From NCBI GenBank assembly GCA_001604435.1, contig LVBO01000255.1, positions 1 through 17,004 of the forward strand: a stretch of DNA of 17,004 bases, in the 5' to 3' direction. Source of the stretch: Synergistales bacterium Syner_01 (GTDB taxonomy: Bacteria; Synergistota; Synergistia; Synergistales; Aminobacteriaceae). The notes beneath the pieces were generated by a model. That model made no database searches. It had not been told where the DNA came from and was given only the letters and a program-made list of their open reading frames with translations. The position numbers and the translations under genes are program-made. Shown in pieces: positions 1-7,479 of this stretch (the first letter of the stretch is position 1; each line of letters begins with the position of its first letter).

Positions 1-802
1 GGCTTTCAAAACCCGGCTTGAACATCCCGAGCGCGTAGTTCACCGCGAAGGCGACGACCACGAACGCTACTACGCCGTTGAAGAGGTGCGCGTCCTTCAC
101 CATGATCAGATCGCGGATTGCGCCCACGGTGCAGAAGCGGCTCTTCTGCGCCATCCAGCCGATGAGCAGCCCCGCGCCGAGGGCGATCGCAACGGGTGCC
201 ACCGCGGCGCCCGGTCCGGATGCGGAGAAGAAGACCGGTCCGGTTCCTTCCGGCCCGAAGAGCGGCCTGAAGAAAAGAAGGGCAAGCAGCGCGAGCGCGG
301 CGAGCGGCATGACGGCCCCCGCCCACTTGGGGGACTTGTCCGCCTTGCCCAGGCTGAACCCCCGCCACAGGAAGACGATGCCGATGCCGATGCCGACGAT
401 CAGTCCGCCGATGCCCGCGAGCGCGTTCCAGTCGCCGCCCGCGAGACGAGCGTACGCTCTCCACGGGCAGCCGAGGAAGATGAGCGCCCCGATCATCGCG
501 AAGAAGCCGAGGAAGAAGCGGACGATGGGGGAGGAACCGGAACGCGGACGATACTCCTTCGCCAGGAAGGCGGCGAGGAACGAACCCAGAATGAAGCCGG
601 GAATCTCCGGACGGAGGTACTGCACCACGCCCGCTCTGTGCAGACCGAGGGCCCCCGCGATGTCGCGCGTGAAGCACGCCACGCAGATGCCCATGTTCCC
701 CGGATTGCCGAAGTAGACCAGCAGCGCCGCAAGCGCGCCCACGACGCCCCCCGTGATCGCGGGGCCGAAGCGGGACATGAGAAGATTGTTGAAACCCTTC
801 AT
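1..802 (-). CDS. yedE: YedE family putative selenium transporter (5' part; C-terminus outside window)
   Basis: Integral inner-membrane protein of the YeeE/YedE (sulfur transport) family, of the type encoded near selenium-metabolism genes and thought to import a selenium compound. The reading frame opens at an ATG at 802 (MKGFNNLLMSRFG) and stays open to the window edge, giving 267 codons of a protein usually somewhat over 350 residues. Visible family marks are GNPGNMGICVACFTRDIAG (about residues 32-50) with its paired cysteines, a GCPWRAY motif near residue 125 and SRFCTVGAIRDLI near residue 220, separated by hydrophobic glycine/alanine-rich segments typical of YedE membrane helices. A purine-rich AAAGGGTGAG lies just upstream as a modest ribosome binding site. 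The gene follows the MATE gene after 175 bases and has its own promoter, so it is probably a separate unit. Family assignment is firm; selenium rather than sulfur as substrate is inferred from the YedE subtype motifs. Confidence 0.85.
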   Translation of the reverse strand, partial: MKGFNNLLMSRFGPAITGGVVGALAALLVYFGNPGNMGICVACFTRDIAGALGLHRAGVVQYLRPEIPGFILGSFLAAFLAKEYRPRSGSSPIVRFFLGFFAMIGALIFLGCPWRAYARLAGGDWNALAGIGGLIVGIGIGIVFLWRGFSLGKADKSPKWAGAVMPLAALALLALLFFRPLFGPEGTGPVFFSASGPGAAVAPVAIALGAGLLIGWMAQKSRFCTVGAIRDLIMVKDAHLFNGVVAFVVVAFAVNYALGMFKPGFES

Positions 803-859
803 GAAGAACACTCACCCTTTCGAATCGAATAGGGAATAAAATAAATTCCTCTTGGTGAG

Positions 860-888
860 ATTATAATTCGTATTCCAGAATACCGCAA
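860..888 (-). promoter_or_regulatory. sigma70-type promoter of the YedE gene with a palindrome in its spacer
   Basis: Read on the minus strand, TTGCGG (883-888) and a perfect TATAAT (860-865) are separated by exactly 17 bases, and the start codon lies about 58 bases downstream. The spacer contains the perfect inverted repeat GTATTC-CA-GAATAC (870-883), which overlaps the edge of the -35 box and looks like a repressor operator. The promoter elements are seen directly; regulation by a repressor is inferred. Confidence 0.7.
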
Positions 889-977
889 GAAGCGTTTCCG
901 AACGAAGGAAGCGCCGCATTCGGAGACATGGGTTCTCCTGCGGAGAGAAAGGGCGCCTTTTCGTCGCGCGCTCGAAA

Positions 978-2336
978 TCAGTTCGCCGCGGCGCTTTCGA
1001 GGTGAAGCCGCTTGATGAGTCCGCGATAAAGAAGAAACGCGACGGAGAGGGAGAGAACGTCCGCCAGAGGCTGCGTCCAGATAACGCCGTACATTCCGAA
1101 GAGAACGTTCATGACGAAGAGCAGAGGGATGTTGATCAACCCTTGACGGCAGACGGAGAGGAGAAGCGACTCCTTCCCCCTTCCCATGGCCTGGAAGGTG
1201 GTGTTCATCAACGAGTTGATTCCCATGAAGGGCGTGGCGAGGCACGCGATGCGGAGGAAATCGGTTCCGAGGGCGATAGTCTCGTTGTTTCGGATGAAGA
1301 GCCACATGATGGCGGGCGCGAACAATTCGAAGGCTGCGATACAGAGGAAGGCGAAAGCGAAGGAGACGAAGCGCGCGAAACGGCTCACGGCCCCCATGCG
1401 TTTGAAATCCTTCGATGCGTAGTTGTACGCGACCAGCGGGAGGATGCCCTGTGAGAGACCTCGGGAGAATTTCATCGGGATCATGTCGATCTTCTTGACA
1501 ATACCGAAGGCCGCGACAGGTATATTGCCGTATCCGGATGCCAGCTTGTTGATCGTTCCGTTGGAGACGACCGCCAGCAACATTTGAAGGGCCGCGGGCA
1601 GACCGACGACGAAGACGGGACGGACGATGCTCCGGTCGAGAGAGATGTCGCGCGCCCGGATGGAGAGCGCCGTCGTCTCAGCGATCTGTTTCAGTATGAA
1701 CAGATAATAACCGACGACGACGACGTTGGAGAGCATCGTGGCGATGGCCGCTCCTTCGACGCCGAGGCGGAGGAGGAAGATGAACACGGGATCGAGGACG
1801 ATGTTCAGCAGACCGCCCAGCCCGACGCCGATTCCGGCCTGCCCCGCCTCGCCTTCGCTTCGCAGCAGATGCCCCAGAACAAGCGACGCGGCCGTGGGGA
1901 CGCCCCCGATCACGACGATCCAGAAGAGATACTCGCGGGCGAAGCCGACGGTGGCCTCGCCCGCGCCGAGCAGCGCGAGCAGCGGTTCCATGAAAAAGAA
2001 GACGCAAAGCGACAGGAGGAGCGCCGCGAGGAGACACCCCCAGAAGCTGAACGCGGCCGCCATCTTCGCCTCGCGCGGCCGCTTCGTACCGAGCATACGG
2101 GAGATCAGGCTTCCTCCGCCGACGCCGAAGAGATTGCCGAGCACGGTGAGCGTCATGAAGGCGGGGAAACTCAGGGAAACCGCCGCGACCATGTCGGGGT
2201 TCCCGGTCTGTCCAACGAAGAAGATGTCCGCCAGATTGTAGATCATGGTCACAAGCTGGCTCAGTATCGCCGGTACCGCGAGCGCCGTCACGGCCTTCGG
2301 TACGGGCGCGGATTCGAACATTTCCGTTATTTTCAT
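978..2336 (-). CDS. MATE family efflux transporter
   Basis: A 452-residue multidrug and toxic compound extrusion (MATE) protein, the normal length for this 12-helix inner-membrane family, which exports cationic or amphipathic small molecules using a Na+ or H+ gradient. The N-terminal half contains MITM-type family sequence (VPAILSQLVTMIYNLADIFF and VGQTGNPDMVAAVSLSFPAF, about residues 20-60), then GVGGGSLISRMLG near residue 80 and PLVAYNYASKDFKRM in the second half, where the MATE fold repeats. I chose the ATG at 2336 because GGAGGGAGGA lies just upstream and the family N-terminus begins there; the frame is open further upstream but that extension is arginine-rich shadow sequence. It starts 29 bases after the stop of the adjacent C45 hydrolase gene, so it is probably the last gene of the transporter operon and may export a product of that pathway. 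The exported compound is unknown. No clear terminator follows. Confidence 0.9.
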   Translation of the reverse strand: MKITEMFESAPVPKAVTALAVPAILSQLVTMIYNLADIFFVGQTGNPDMVAAVSLSFPAFMTLTVLGNLFGVGGGSLISRMLGTKRPREAKMAAAFSFWGCLLAALLLSLCVFFFMEPLLALLGAGEATVGFAREYLFWIVVIGGVPTAASLVLGHLLRSEGEAGQAGIGVGLGGLLNIVLDPVFIFLLRLGVEGAAIATMLSNVVVVGYYLFILKQIAETTALSIRARDISLDRSIVRPVFVVGLPAALQMLLAVVSNGTINKLASGYGNIPVAAFGIVKKIDMIPMKFSRGLSQGILPLVAYNYASKDFKRMGAVSRFARFVSFAFAFLCIAAFELFAPAIMWLFIRNNETIALGTDFLRIACLATPFMGINSLMNTTFQAMGRGKESLLLSVCRQGLINIPLLFVMNVLFGMYGVIWTQPLADVLSLSVAFLLYRGLIKRLHLESAAAN

Positions 2337-2365
2337 GACCGGCGTCCTCCCTCCGACGGAGCCCT

Positions 2366-3418
2366 TCACTGCATCGAGTACTTCACGAACTCCCCTTCGC
2401 AGGGAGGGCCCTGGCAAATGTGGGCGGCGTTTTCGCCGAAATCGACGATCATGCAGGCGACGGTGATGCCCCGATGATCGAGGGGAATATCCACCTCCGA
2501 AGGATGGCGGCATATCGCCTTCGGATAGTTCTCGTGATCGCACATGCACATTTTTATAGAGTCGACGTCGAGGTCGCCCCGTCGTTTCCGGAGAAGCCGC
2601 TTAAGTCTGTCTCCCCTCGGACTCTCCTCCAGCGCGTTGCGCCGGGGATTCGCCACGAAGTGGTTCGCATGGGTCAGTATCCCGTCCTTCGGTTCCAGTA
2701 TATCGCATCCGTTCGGATGCGCCTCTATATCGACGGCTCTCCCGTCTTTCGAGGCAAGCAACATATTGTTGGAGACGCTGCGCTTCGTTGTCAGAAGAAG
2801 TTGCTTTGCCTCCTCGAAACTTCTGCAGGAGAAGATTTTTCTCCTGAGAAAGGTCACCGGGATTCCCGTTCCCTCCGTGTCGTCCACCGACTGGAGCGCG
2901 TTATTGCATAAGCCCACTCCGTGGGAGTTGAATCCCTCGCGTATGAGCTGTCCCGCTTCGGTGAGCCCGACGACCTGCGTCCCGTCGGGCTCCTTGATAT
3001 GCAGAACGACGATGTTGTCCAGAATTCCGGCGCGGTAGTCCCAATTCTTCACAAGAAGGGTGTTTCCTCCTCGGGAGGCCTCGGGCAGAACAGCGCACGT
3101 GGTGCACTCCTGTTCGCGGGGAAATTTCGTGATTTCGTACCGGCAGTTCAAGATCATCAATTCCTCGAACGAGACTTCCGCTCCGTCCGCTATCCCCCTG
3201 GCCTCTTCAAGCAGCTCCGGCATGAGGCCGTCGATGAGAGGCACGCAGGAGAGCGCGTAGTTCGTCATGCTCTCCCAGCTTCTGCCGCCCGTTCGGGCGA
3301 AAAACCTCCTGTACCCCTCGACGCCCGACCGTATTTTTTCCTTCGCCTGCCGTCCGTACTGGACGCCCCTTTCATAGGGCGTCGCACCCTCTATTAAAAC
3401 AAGCTGAAACGTTCTCAT
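2366..3418 (-). CDS. C45 family autoproteolytic Ntn-hydrolase/acyltransferase, copy 2
   Basis: A 350-residue protein of the acyl-CoA:6-aminopenicillanate acyltransferase (AAT, MEROPS C45) family. Members are made as precursors that cleave themselves just before an internal cysteine, which becomes the N-terminal nucleophile for cutting or exchanging amide bonds; the family includes fungal penicillin acyltransferase and the Drosophila beta-alanyl-dopamine hydrolase Tan. The expected nucleophile is Cys105 in ECTTC, matching the CTT site of AAT; cleavage would give an alpha chain of 104 residues and a beta chain of about 246. Other family marks are NCRYEITKFPR (91-101), NWDYRAG (125-131), GVGLCNNALQSVDD and the C-terminal HENYPKAICRHPS and GPPCEGEF. 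There is no signal peptide, so it should act in the cytoplasm. The upstream neighbour is a close paralogue with the same residue numbering through the active site. The ribosome binding site is weak (AAAGGGG, about 12 bases before ATG), so translation may be lower than for its paralogue. Confidence 0.88.
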   Translation of the reverse strand: MRTFQLVLIEGATPYERGVQYGRQAKEKIRSGVEGYRRFFARTGGRSWESMTNYALSCVPLIDGLMPELLEEARGIADGAEVSFEELMILNCRYEITKFPREQECTTCAVLPEASRGGNTLLVKNWDYRAGILDNIVVLHIKEPDGTQVVGLTEAGQLIREGFNSHGVGLCNNALQSVDDTEGTGIPVTFLRRKIFSCRSFEEAKQLLLTTKRSVSNNMLLASKDGRAVDIEAHPNGCDILEPKDGILTHANHFVANPRRNALEESPRGDRLKRLLRKRRGDLDVDSIKMCMCDHENYPKAICRHPSEVDIPLDHRGITVACMIVDFGENAAHICQGPPCEGEFVKYSMQ

Positions 3419-3439
3419 AGGCTGCGTACGCCCCTTTCT

Positions 3440-3458
3440 CCCGGCGCTCGCGTCCGGG
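3440..3458 (-). other. Intercistronic hairpin between the two C45 genes
   Basis: CCCGG (3440-3444) pairs with CCGGG (3454-3458) around a 9-base loop that can add two further C-G pairs past a bulge. It lies in the 60-base gap between the paralogues. There is no T-run after it, so it is not an intrinsic terminator; it could tune mRNA decay or expression of the downstream copy. Confidence 0.35.
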
Positions 3459-3478
3459 ACTCGTTCTTCGACTCTTCG

Positions 3479-4552
3479 CTATTTGTGAAAACCGGTTTTC
3501 CCCGGCGCTTCGACGGCGACGAACTCCCCCTCGCACGGAGGACCGGCGCAGATGTGGGCAACGCCGTTCCCGAAATCGTAGACGACTCCGGCGACCGTGA
3601 TGCCGCGTCTTCCTAGAGGCATAGAGACGTCGGACGGATGCCGGCAGAGCGCCTTCGGATAGTTTTCATGATCTCCGAGACACTGTTCGATATACGAAAC
3701 GTCGATCCGGCCCCGGCGCTTTTCCAAAAGCTCCCTGAGTCGGTCCCCTCTCGGGCTCGTTTCGAGGGCGTTTCTCTCGGGATAGCGGACGAAGTGGTTC
3801 GCATGCGTGAGAATTCCGTCCACAGGTTCGAGTACGTCGACTCCGCCGGGGTGAGCTTCGAAATCGAGGGCGCGACCGTCGGCGGACGCCAGCATGAAAT
3901 TGCAGGAGACGCTCCGCTTCGCTTCGCGCAGCAGCTTCGCGGCCTCGTCGAACGATCGGCAGGAGAGCGCCTTTCTTCTGAGGAACGTCACGGGGACGCC
4001 GACACCCCGGCTGTCGTCCACCGACTGGAGGTTGTTGGCACACAGGCCGACGCCGCCGCTGTTGAATCCGTTCCGCATCACCTGCCCGGCCTCCGCCAGT
4101 CCGATGATCCAGGCGCCGCCGGGCTCTCTCATTCGCAGAATCACCACGTTGTCCAGAATGCCCGCGCGGTAGTCCCAGTTTTGTCCGATGTAAGTCCGAC
4201 CTCCTTCGCCGACCTCCGGAAGCACGGCGAAGGAAGTGCATTCGTTGGGGCGGGGGAATTTGGTGATCTCGTACCGGCAGTTCAGCACCATCACCTCGTC
4301 GAGCCCCAGGCCCGCCCCGTCGGCGATTCCGCGCGCCTCCTCCGCGAGTTCGGGGTAGGCGTCCTCGACGACGGGCATATACGAGAGAGCGGTCTCTTTT
4401 ATCCGCTCCCAGCTCATGCCGCCGGTTTCGGCGAAGAGCGCGCGGTAGTCGTTCACTCCCGCCCTGATTTTCTCCTCCGCCAGCCTCCCGTACTGGACCC
4501 CGCCCTCGTAAGGGCCGGCGGCGGCTACATCGATCAGTTGAAAAGTCCTCAT
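3479..4552 (-). CDS. C45 family autoproteolytic Ntn-hydrolase/acyltransferase, copy 1
   Basis: A 357-residue paralogue of the next gene in the operon, with about 60 per cent identity over the first 105 residues by eye and no gaps there. The predicted self-cleavage nucleophile is Cys105, in NECTSF rather than ECTTC, followed by NWDYRAG at 125-131 in the same positions. NCRYEITKFPR, GVGLCANNLQSVDD, the HENYPKALCRHPS block and GPPCEGEF are also shared, so both copies look catalytically intact. The C-terminus is a few residues longer (about seven, ending KTGFHK). No signal peptide is visible, so action on an imported substrate in the cytoplasm is likely: hydrolysis of an amide bond in an N-acyl amino acid, peptide-like conjugate or similar compound. 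It has a good ribosome binding site (AAGGAGAG) and starts 40 bases after the ATPase stop codon, which ties it to the importer operon. Acyl transfer instead of hydrolysis cannot be excluded. Confidence 0.88.
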   Translation of the reverse strand: MRTFQLIDVAAAGPYEGGVQYGRLAEEKIRAGVNDYRALFAETGGMSWERIKETALSYMPVVEDAYPELAEEARGIADGAGLGLDEVMVLNCRYEITKFPRPNECTSFAVLPEVGEGGRTYIGQNWDYRAGILDNVVILRMREPGGAWIIGLAEAGQVMRNGFNSGGVGLCANNLQSVDDSRGVGVPVTFLRRKALSCRSFDEAAKLLREAKRSVSCNFMLASADGRALDFEAHPGGVDVLEPVDGILTHANHFVRYPERNALETSPRGDRLRELLEKRRGRIDVSYIEQCLGDHENYPKALCRHPSDVSMPLGRRGITVAGVVYDFGNGVAHICAGPPCEGEFVAVEAPGKTGFHK

Positions 4553-4592
4553 TCGTGTTCTCTCCTTTTCCAGAGGCGTTGCATGCCGTTCG

Positions 4593-5543
4593 CTACCGGA
4601 ACAGCACGCACGAGACGAAATGGTCGGCGCCGATCTCCATCAGTTCCGGGGGGAGGAGCAGGCATTCCGGGGCCGCCATGGGGCATCGCGGAGCGAAACG
4701 ACACCACGGTTTGGGATCGATAGGACTGGTCACTTCGCCCTGGATCACGTCGAGCTTCTTCCGGTTCTTCAGCGAAGGAACGGGAATCGCGTCCAGGAGC
4801 GCCTTCGTGTACGGATGGCTCGGATGCTCGAAGAGTTCGTCCGCCGGGGCCCGTTCCACGCACTGGCCGAGGTACATGACCGCGATGTTGTCGCTGATGT
4901 GTTTCACGACGCTCATATCATGGGTTATGAAGAGGTAGGTCAGCCCCATTTCGTCCTGAAGGTCCATCATCAGATTGAGAATCTGGGCCTGGATGGAGAC
5001 GTCGAGAGCGGAAACCGGCTCGTCGCAGACGATGAACTCCGGGTTGAGCGCGAGCGCCCGGGCCACTCCGATTCGCTGCCTCCGTCCTCCGTCGAGTTCG
5101 TGCGGATACGTGTTCACAAATCTCTCGGCGAGGCCCACGATCTCCATCAGATCGAACACGCGCTCCAGCAGCTCTTCCTGGTTCGTTATCGTCCCCGTCA
5201 CCTTGATGGGCTCGGCGATGATCTCGCTTACGGTCATCCTGGGGTTGAGCGAGGCGAAGGGATCCTGGAAGATGATCTGCATCTCCTTACGAAGCTCCTT
5301 CATCTTTCCCGGTCCGTACCCGAGGATGTTCTCCCCCTTGAACAGGATCTCGCCGCCCGTCGGTTCGACGAGCCTGAGCAGCAGCCTTCCCAGCGTGGAT
5401 TTTCCGCACCCCGACTCGCCTACCATGCCCAGCGTCTCCCCCTTGCCGATGGAGATGTCGACGTCGTCCACGGCGTGAAGCAGTCCTCCGCCCACGGGGA
5501 AGTACTTTTTGAGGTTCTTCGTTCGAATCAACGGAACGCTCAT
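4593..5543 (-). CDS. dppF: Dipeptide/oligopeptide-type ABC transporter ATPase, DppF-like
   Basis: A 316-residue cytoplasmic ATPase subunit that works with the second ATPase and the two permeases. Walker A is GESGCGKS (42-49), the Q-loop glutamine is Gln93 in FQDPFASLNP, the signature reads ELDGGRRQR (149-157), Walker B is FIVCDEP (170-176), and the switch histidine is His208 in FITHD. The signature has Asp in place of the usual Ser of LSGGQ and Arg in place of Gln, a variant I know from other OppF/DppF-type proteins, so it is not a sign of inactivation. The C-terminal region has the four-cysteine pattern of the oligopeptide-transporter ATPase tail (WCRFAPRCPMAAPEC and a final SCVLF), which in some members holds an iron-sulfur cluster. 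The ATG at 5543 overlaps the stop of the preceding ATPase gene as ATGA, with AAGGAGG upstream, so the two are translationally coupled. Confidence 0.93.
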   Translation of the reverse strand: MSVPLIRTKNLKKYFPVGGGLLHAVDDVDISIGKGETLGMVGESGCGKSTLGRLLLRLVEPTGGEILFKGENILGYGPGKMKELRKEMQIIFQDPFASLNPRMTVSEIIAEPIKVTGTITNQEELLERVFDLMEIVGLAERFVNTYPHELDGGRRQRIGVARALALNPEFIVCDEPVSALDVSIQAQILNLMMDLQDEMGLTYLFITHDMSVVKHISDNIAVMYLGQCVERAPADELFEHPSHPYTKALLDAIPVPSLKNRKKLDVIQGEVTSPIDPKPWCRFAPRCPMAAPECLLLPPELMEIGADHFVSCVLFR

Positions 5544-6532
5544 CGAGTCGTCGCCTCCTTCCCCGGATGCGCGAACAGATGGCATCGTACCGAGTGCGTC
5601 CCCCGGACGGCGGCCTCCGGAGACGCTCCGAAGCATATCTCCATACGGCGCGGACAGCGTTCGACGAATCCGCACCCCGACGGCGGCGACGTGGGATCCG
5701 GCATCAGCCCTTCTATCGGGCTGAGCCGTCGGGTCTTTTTCGTCATATCCGGAATGGAGCCGAAGAGCCCTACCGTATAAGGGTGATGCCGCTCTCCTTC
5801 GAAAATATCCTCCACCGTTCCCAGTTCGATGATCTCCCCCGCGTACATGATGGCCACGCGGTCGCAGATCTGCGCGACCACTCCCAGGTCGTGCGTAATC
5901 AGGATCATGGAGGTTCCGAACTTCCGTTTCAGTTCGTCCATCATCTTCAACACCTGCGCCTGAATGGTGACGTCGAGCGCTGTGGTCGGCTCGTCGGCCA
6001 GCAGGAGCTTGGGGTTGCACGCCAACGCGATGGCGATGACGATCCGCTGCTTCATCCCCCCGGAGAACTGGTGCGGGTACTCTCCCTTGCGCTCCGCCGG
6101 AATGCCCACCATCCCCATCATCTCGTCCACCTTCGCCTCGATGGCGTCTCCGCCCAGATCCGAGTAGTGCAGCTTCAGCACCTCGGCGATCTGGTCGCCG
6201 ACGGTGTGGATCGGGTTGAGGCTGGTCATGGGATCCTGGAAGATCATGGAGACGTCGTTCCCGCGGAGCAGACGCATATCCGCTTCGGTAAGCCGCATCA
6301 GACTTCTGCCCTCCAGAAAAATCTCCCCTTTCTTGACGATCCCGACCTTGTCGGGCAGCAGGCGCATGACGCTCAGCGCCGCCGTTGTCTTGCCCGCTCC
6401 GGTCTCGCCCACCAGCCCGAGTGTCGTTCCCGCCTCGACGGACAGATCGACCCCGTTCAGAGCGTATATCTCGTCGTCGTCGGTCCTGTACATCACATGA
6501 AGATCTTTGATTTCCAAAAGTTTTTCCGTCAT
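5540..6532 (-). CDS. dppD: Dipeptide/oligopeptide-type ABC transporter ATPase, DppD-like
   Basis: A 330-residue ATPase subunit that forms a heterodimer with the following gene product and powers import through the two permeases. Walker A is GETGAGKT (42-49), the Q-loop is Gln99 in FQDPMTSLNP, the signature is FSGGMKQR (156-163), Walker B is LLLADEP (176-182), followed by TTALD, and the switch histidine lies in LITHDLG. The C-terminal oligopeptide/dipeptide region carries the cysteines of GCGFVERCP, RMEIC and SVRCHLF, matching the four-cysteine tail of DppD/OppD proteins. The start is the ATG at 6532, with GGAGGGAGAA just upstream; the open frame extends much further 5' but overlaps the permease gene in shadow sequence. 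The gap to the preceding permease gene is 29 bases. Confidence 0.93.
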   Translation of the reverse strand: MTEKLLEIKDLHVMYRTDDDEIYALNGVDLSVEAGTTLGLVGETGAGKTTAALSVMRLLPDKVGIVKKGEIFLEGRSLMRLTEADMRLLRGNDVSMIFQDPMTSLNPIHTVGDQIAEVLKLHYSDLGGDAIEAKVDEMMGMVGIPAERKGEYPHQFSGGMKQRIVIAIALACNPKLLLADEPTTALDVTIQAQVLKMMDELKRKFGTSMILITHDLGVVAQICDRVAIMYAGEIIELGTVEDIFEGERHHPYTVGLFGSIPDMTKKTRRLSPIEGLMPDPTSPPSGCGFVERCPRRMEICFGASPEAAVRGTHSVRCHLFAHPGKEATTR

Positions 6533-6561
6533 GATCGTTCTCCCTCCGGACGCGTCCGTCG

Positions 6562-7479
6562 TCAGTTCTTCAGTCGCGGGTCCATCGCGTCCCGAAGACC
6601 GTCGCCGAGAAGAGTGAGCGACATGACGGCCATCACGATGGCGACGCCGGGGGCGACGGCGAGGTAGGGGCGGTAGCGTAGCTGTCCCTTGGCCTCGGAG
6701 AGCATCGATCCCCACTCCGGCGTCGGTTCCGATATACCCAGCCCGATGAAACTCAGGGAGGCGATGGTGATGACCGACCGCGCCACTGTCTGGGTCGCCT
6801 GCACGAGGATCGGTCCCATGGCATTCGGCAGAATATGTCTGAAGATGATGCGCGCGTCGCCGGTGCCGCAGGCTCTCGCGGCCTCGATGTACTCCTGGCC
6901 GATGATGCCGAGCACGGAGGAGCGCACGATCCGCGACATCCTCGGTATCTGCGAGATGCCCATCGCGAGAACCAGGTTGAAGAGGCTCGTGCCCAGGGCC
7001 GCGACCAGCGTGATGGCCATCAGAATGTTCGGCACCGCGAGGAAAACGTCCATGATCCGCATCAGGATGTTGTCCACTCTTCCGCCGTAGTAGGCGGCCG
7101 ACGCTCCTATGATTGCTCCGGCGGTCAGCGAGACGCAGATAGTCGCCATGCCCACGAAAAGCGATATCCTCCCTCCGTAGATCACGCGGGCGAGCACGTC
7201 GCGCCCGAACTGATCGGTCCCCAGAAGATGTTCTCCCGAAGGGGGACGGAAGCGCATGGAGAGGTTCTGCGCGACGGCGTCCTCCTCGTAATCCATGAAC
7301 AGATCGGCCGAAAGCACCACTATCGCCATCGCCGCGAAAAGGACGAGGCCCAGCATGGCCAACCTGTTCTTTTTCAGGCGAAGCCATATCGTCCGCATCT
7401 GACTTTTCTTCTTGTATTGACGAATCTTCTTCGCGGCCGCGACTCTTCCGACGGCGGCCGTCCCGCTTCCCGTCGTCAT
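6562..7479 (-). CDS. dppC: Dipeptide/oligopeptide-type ABC transporter permease, DppC-like
   Basis: A 305-residue inner-membrane permease of the binding-protein-dependent transport family. It has the DppC/OppC layout: a basic cytoplasmic N-terminus (about residues 1-38), a first helix at about 40-58, then the DppC marker sequence EHLLGTDQFGRDVLARVIYG, followed by the main five-helix domain. The cytoplasmic EAA coupling loop that contacts the ATPases is EYIEAARACGTGDARII, starting near residue 196, and the C-terminus is GDGLRDAMDPRLKN, which is characteristic. Its ATG overlaps the TGA of the first permease gene as ATGA, so the two permeases are coupled and probably made in equal amounts. Confidence 0.93.
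   Translation of the reverse strand: MTTGSGTAAVGRVAAAKKIRQYKKKSQMRTIWLRLKKNRLAMLGLVLFAAMAIVVLSADLFMDYEEDAVAQNLSMRFRPPSGEHLLGTDQFGRDVLARVIYGGRISLFVGMATICVSLTAGAIIGASAAYYGGRVDNILMRIMDVFLAVPNILMAITLVAALGTSLFNLVLAMGISQIPRMSRIVRSSVLGIIGQEYIEAARACGTGDARIIFRHILPNAMGPILVQATQTVARSVITIASLSFIGLGISEPTPEWGSMLSEAKGQLRYRPYLAVAPGVAIVMAVMSLTLLGDGLRDAMDPRLKN

Noticed and set aside
6..815. A 269-codon minus-strand frame beginning MSVLHEG
   Set aside because: Its product is Arg/Gly-rich nonsense; the overlapping frame from 802 encodes YedE with conserved motifs.
901..977. A terminator after the MATE gene
   Set aside because: Only a weak 5-base-pair stem (934-946) and a loopless near-palindrome are present, with no T-run on the minus strand.
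2337..2549. A 71-residue N-terminal extension of the MATE gene
   Set aside because: It overlaps the C45 gene, is Arg/Gly/Pro-rich, and a strong ribosome binding site precedes the ATG at 2336.
3638..4723. Long plus-strand frames opposite the C45 and ATPase genes (also 4620-5780 and 5567-6667)
   Set aside because: Low-complexity Arg/His/Asp-rich translations on the strand opposite well-recognised genes.
5090..5100. Degenerate ABC signature (LDGGR) as a sign of a dead ATPase
   Set aside because: All other ATPase motifs are intact, and this variant is familiar in OppF/DppF-type proteins.
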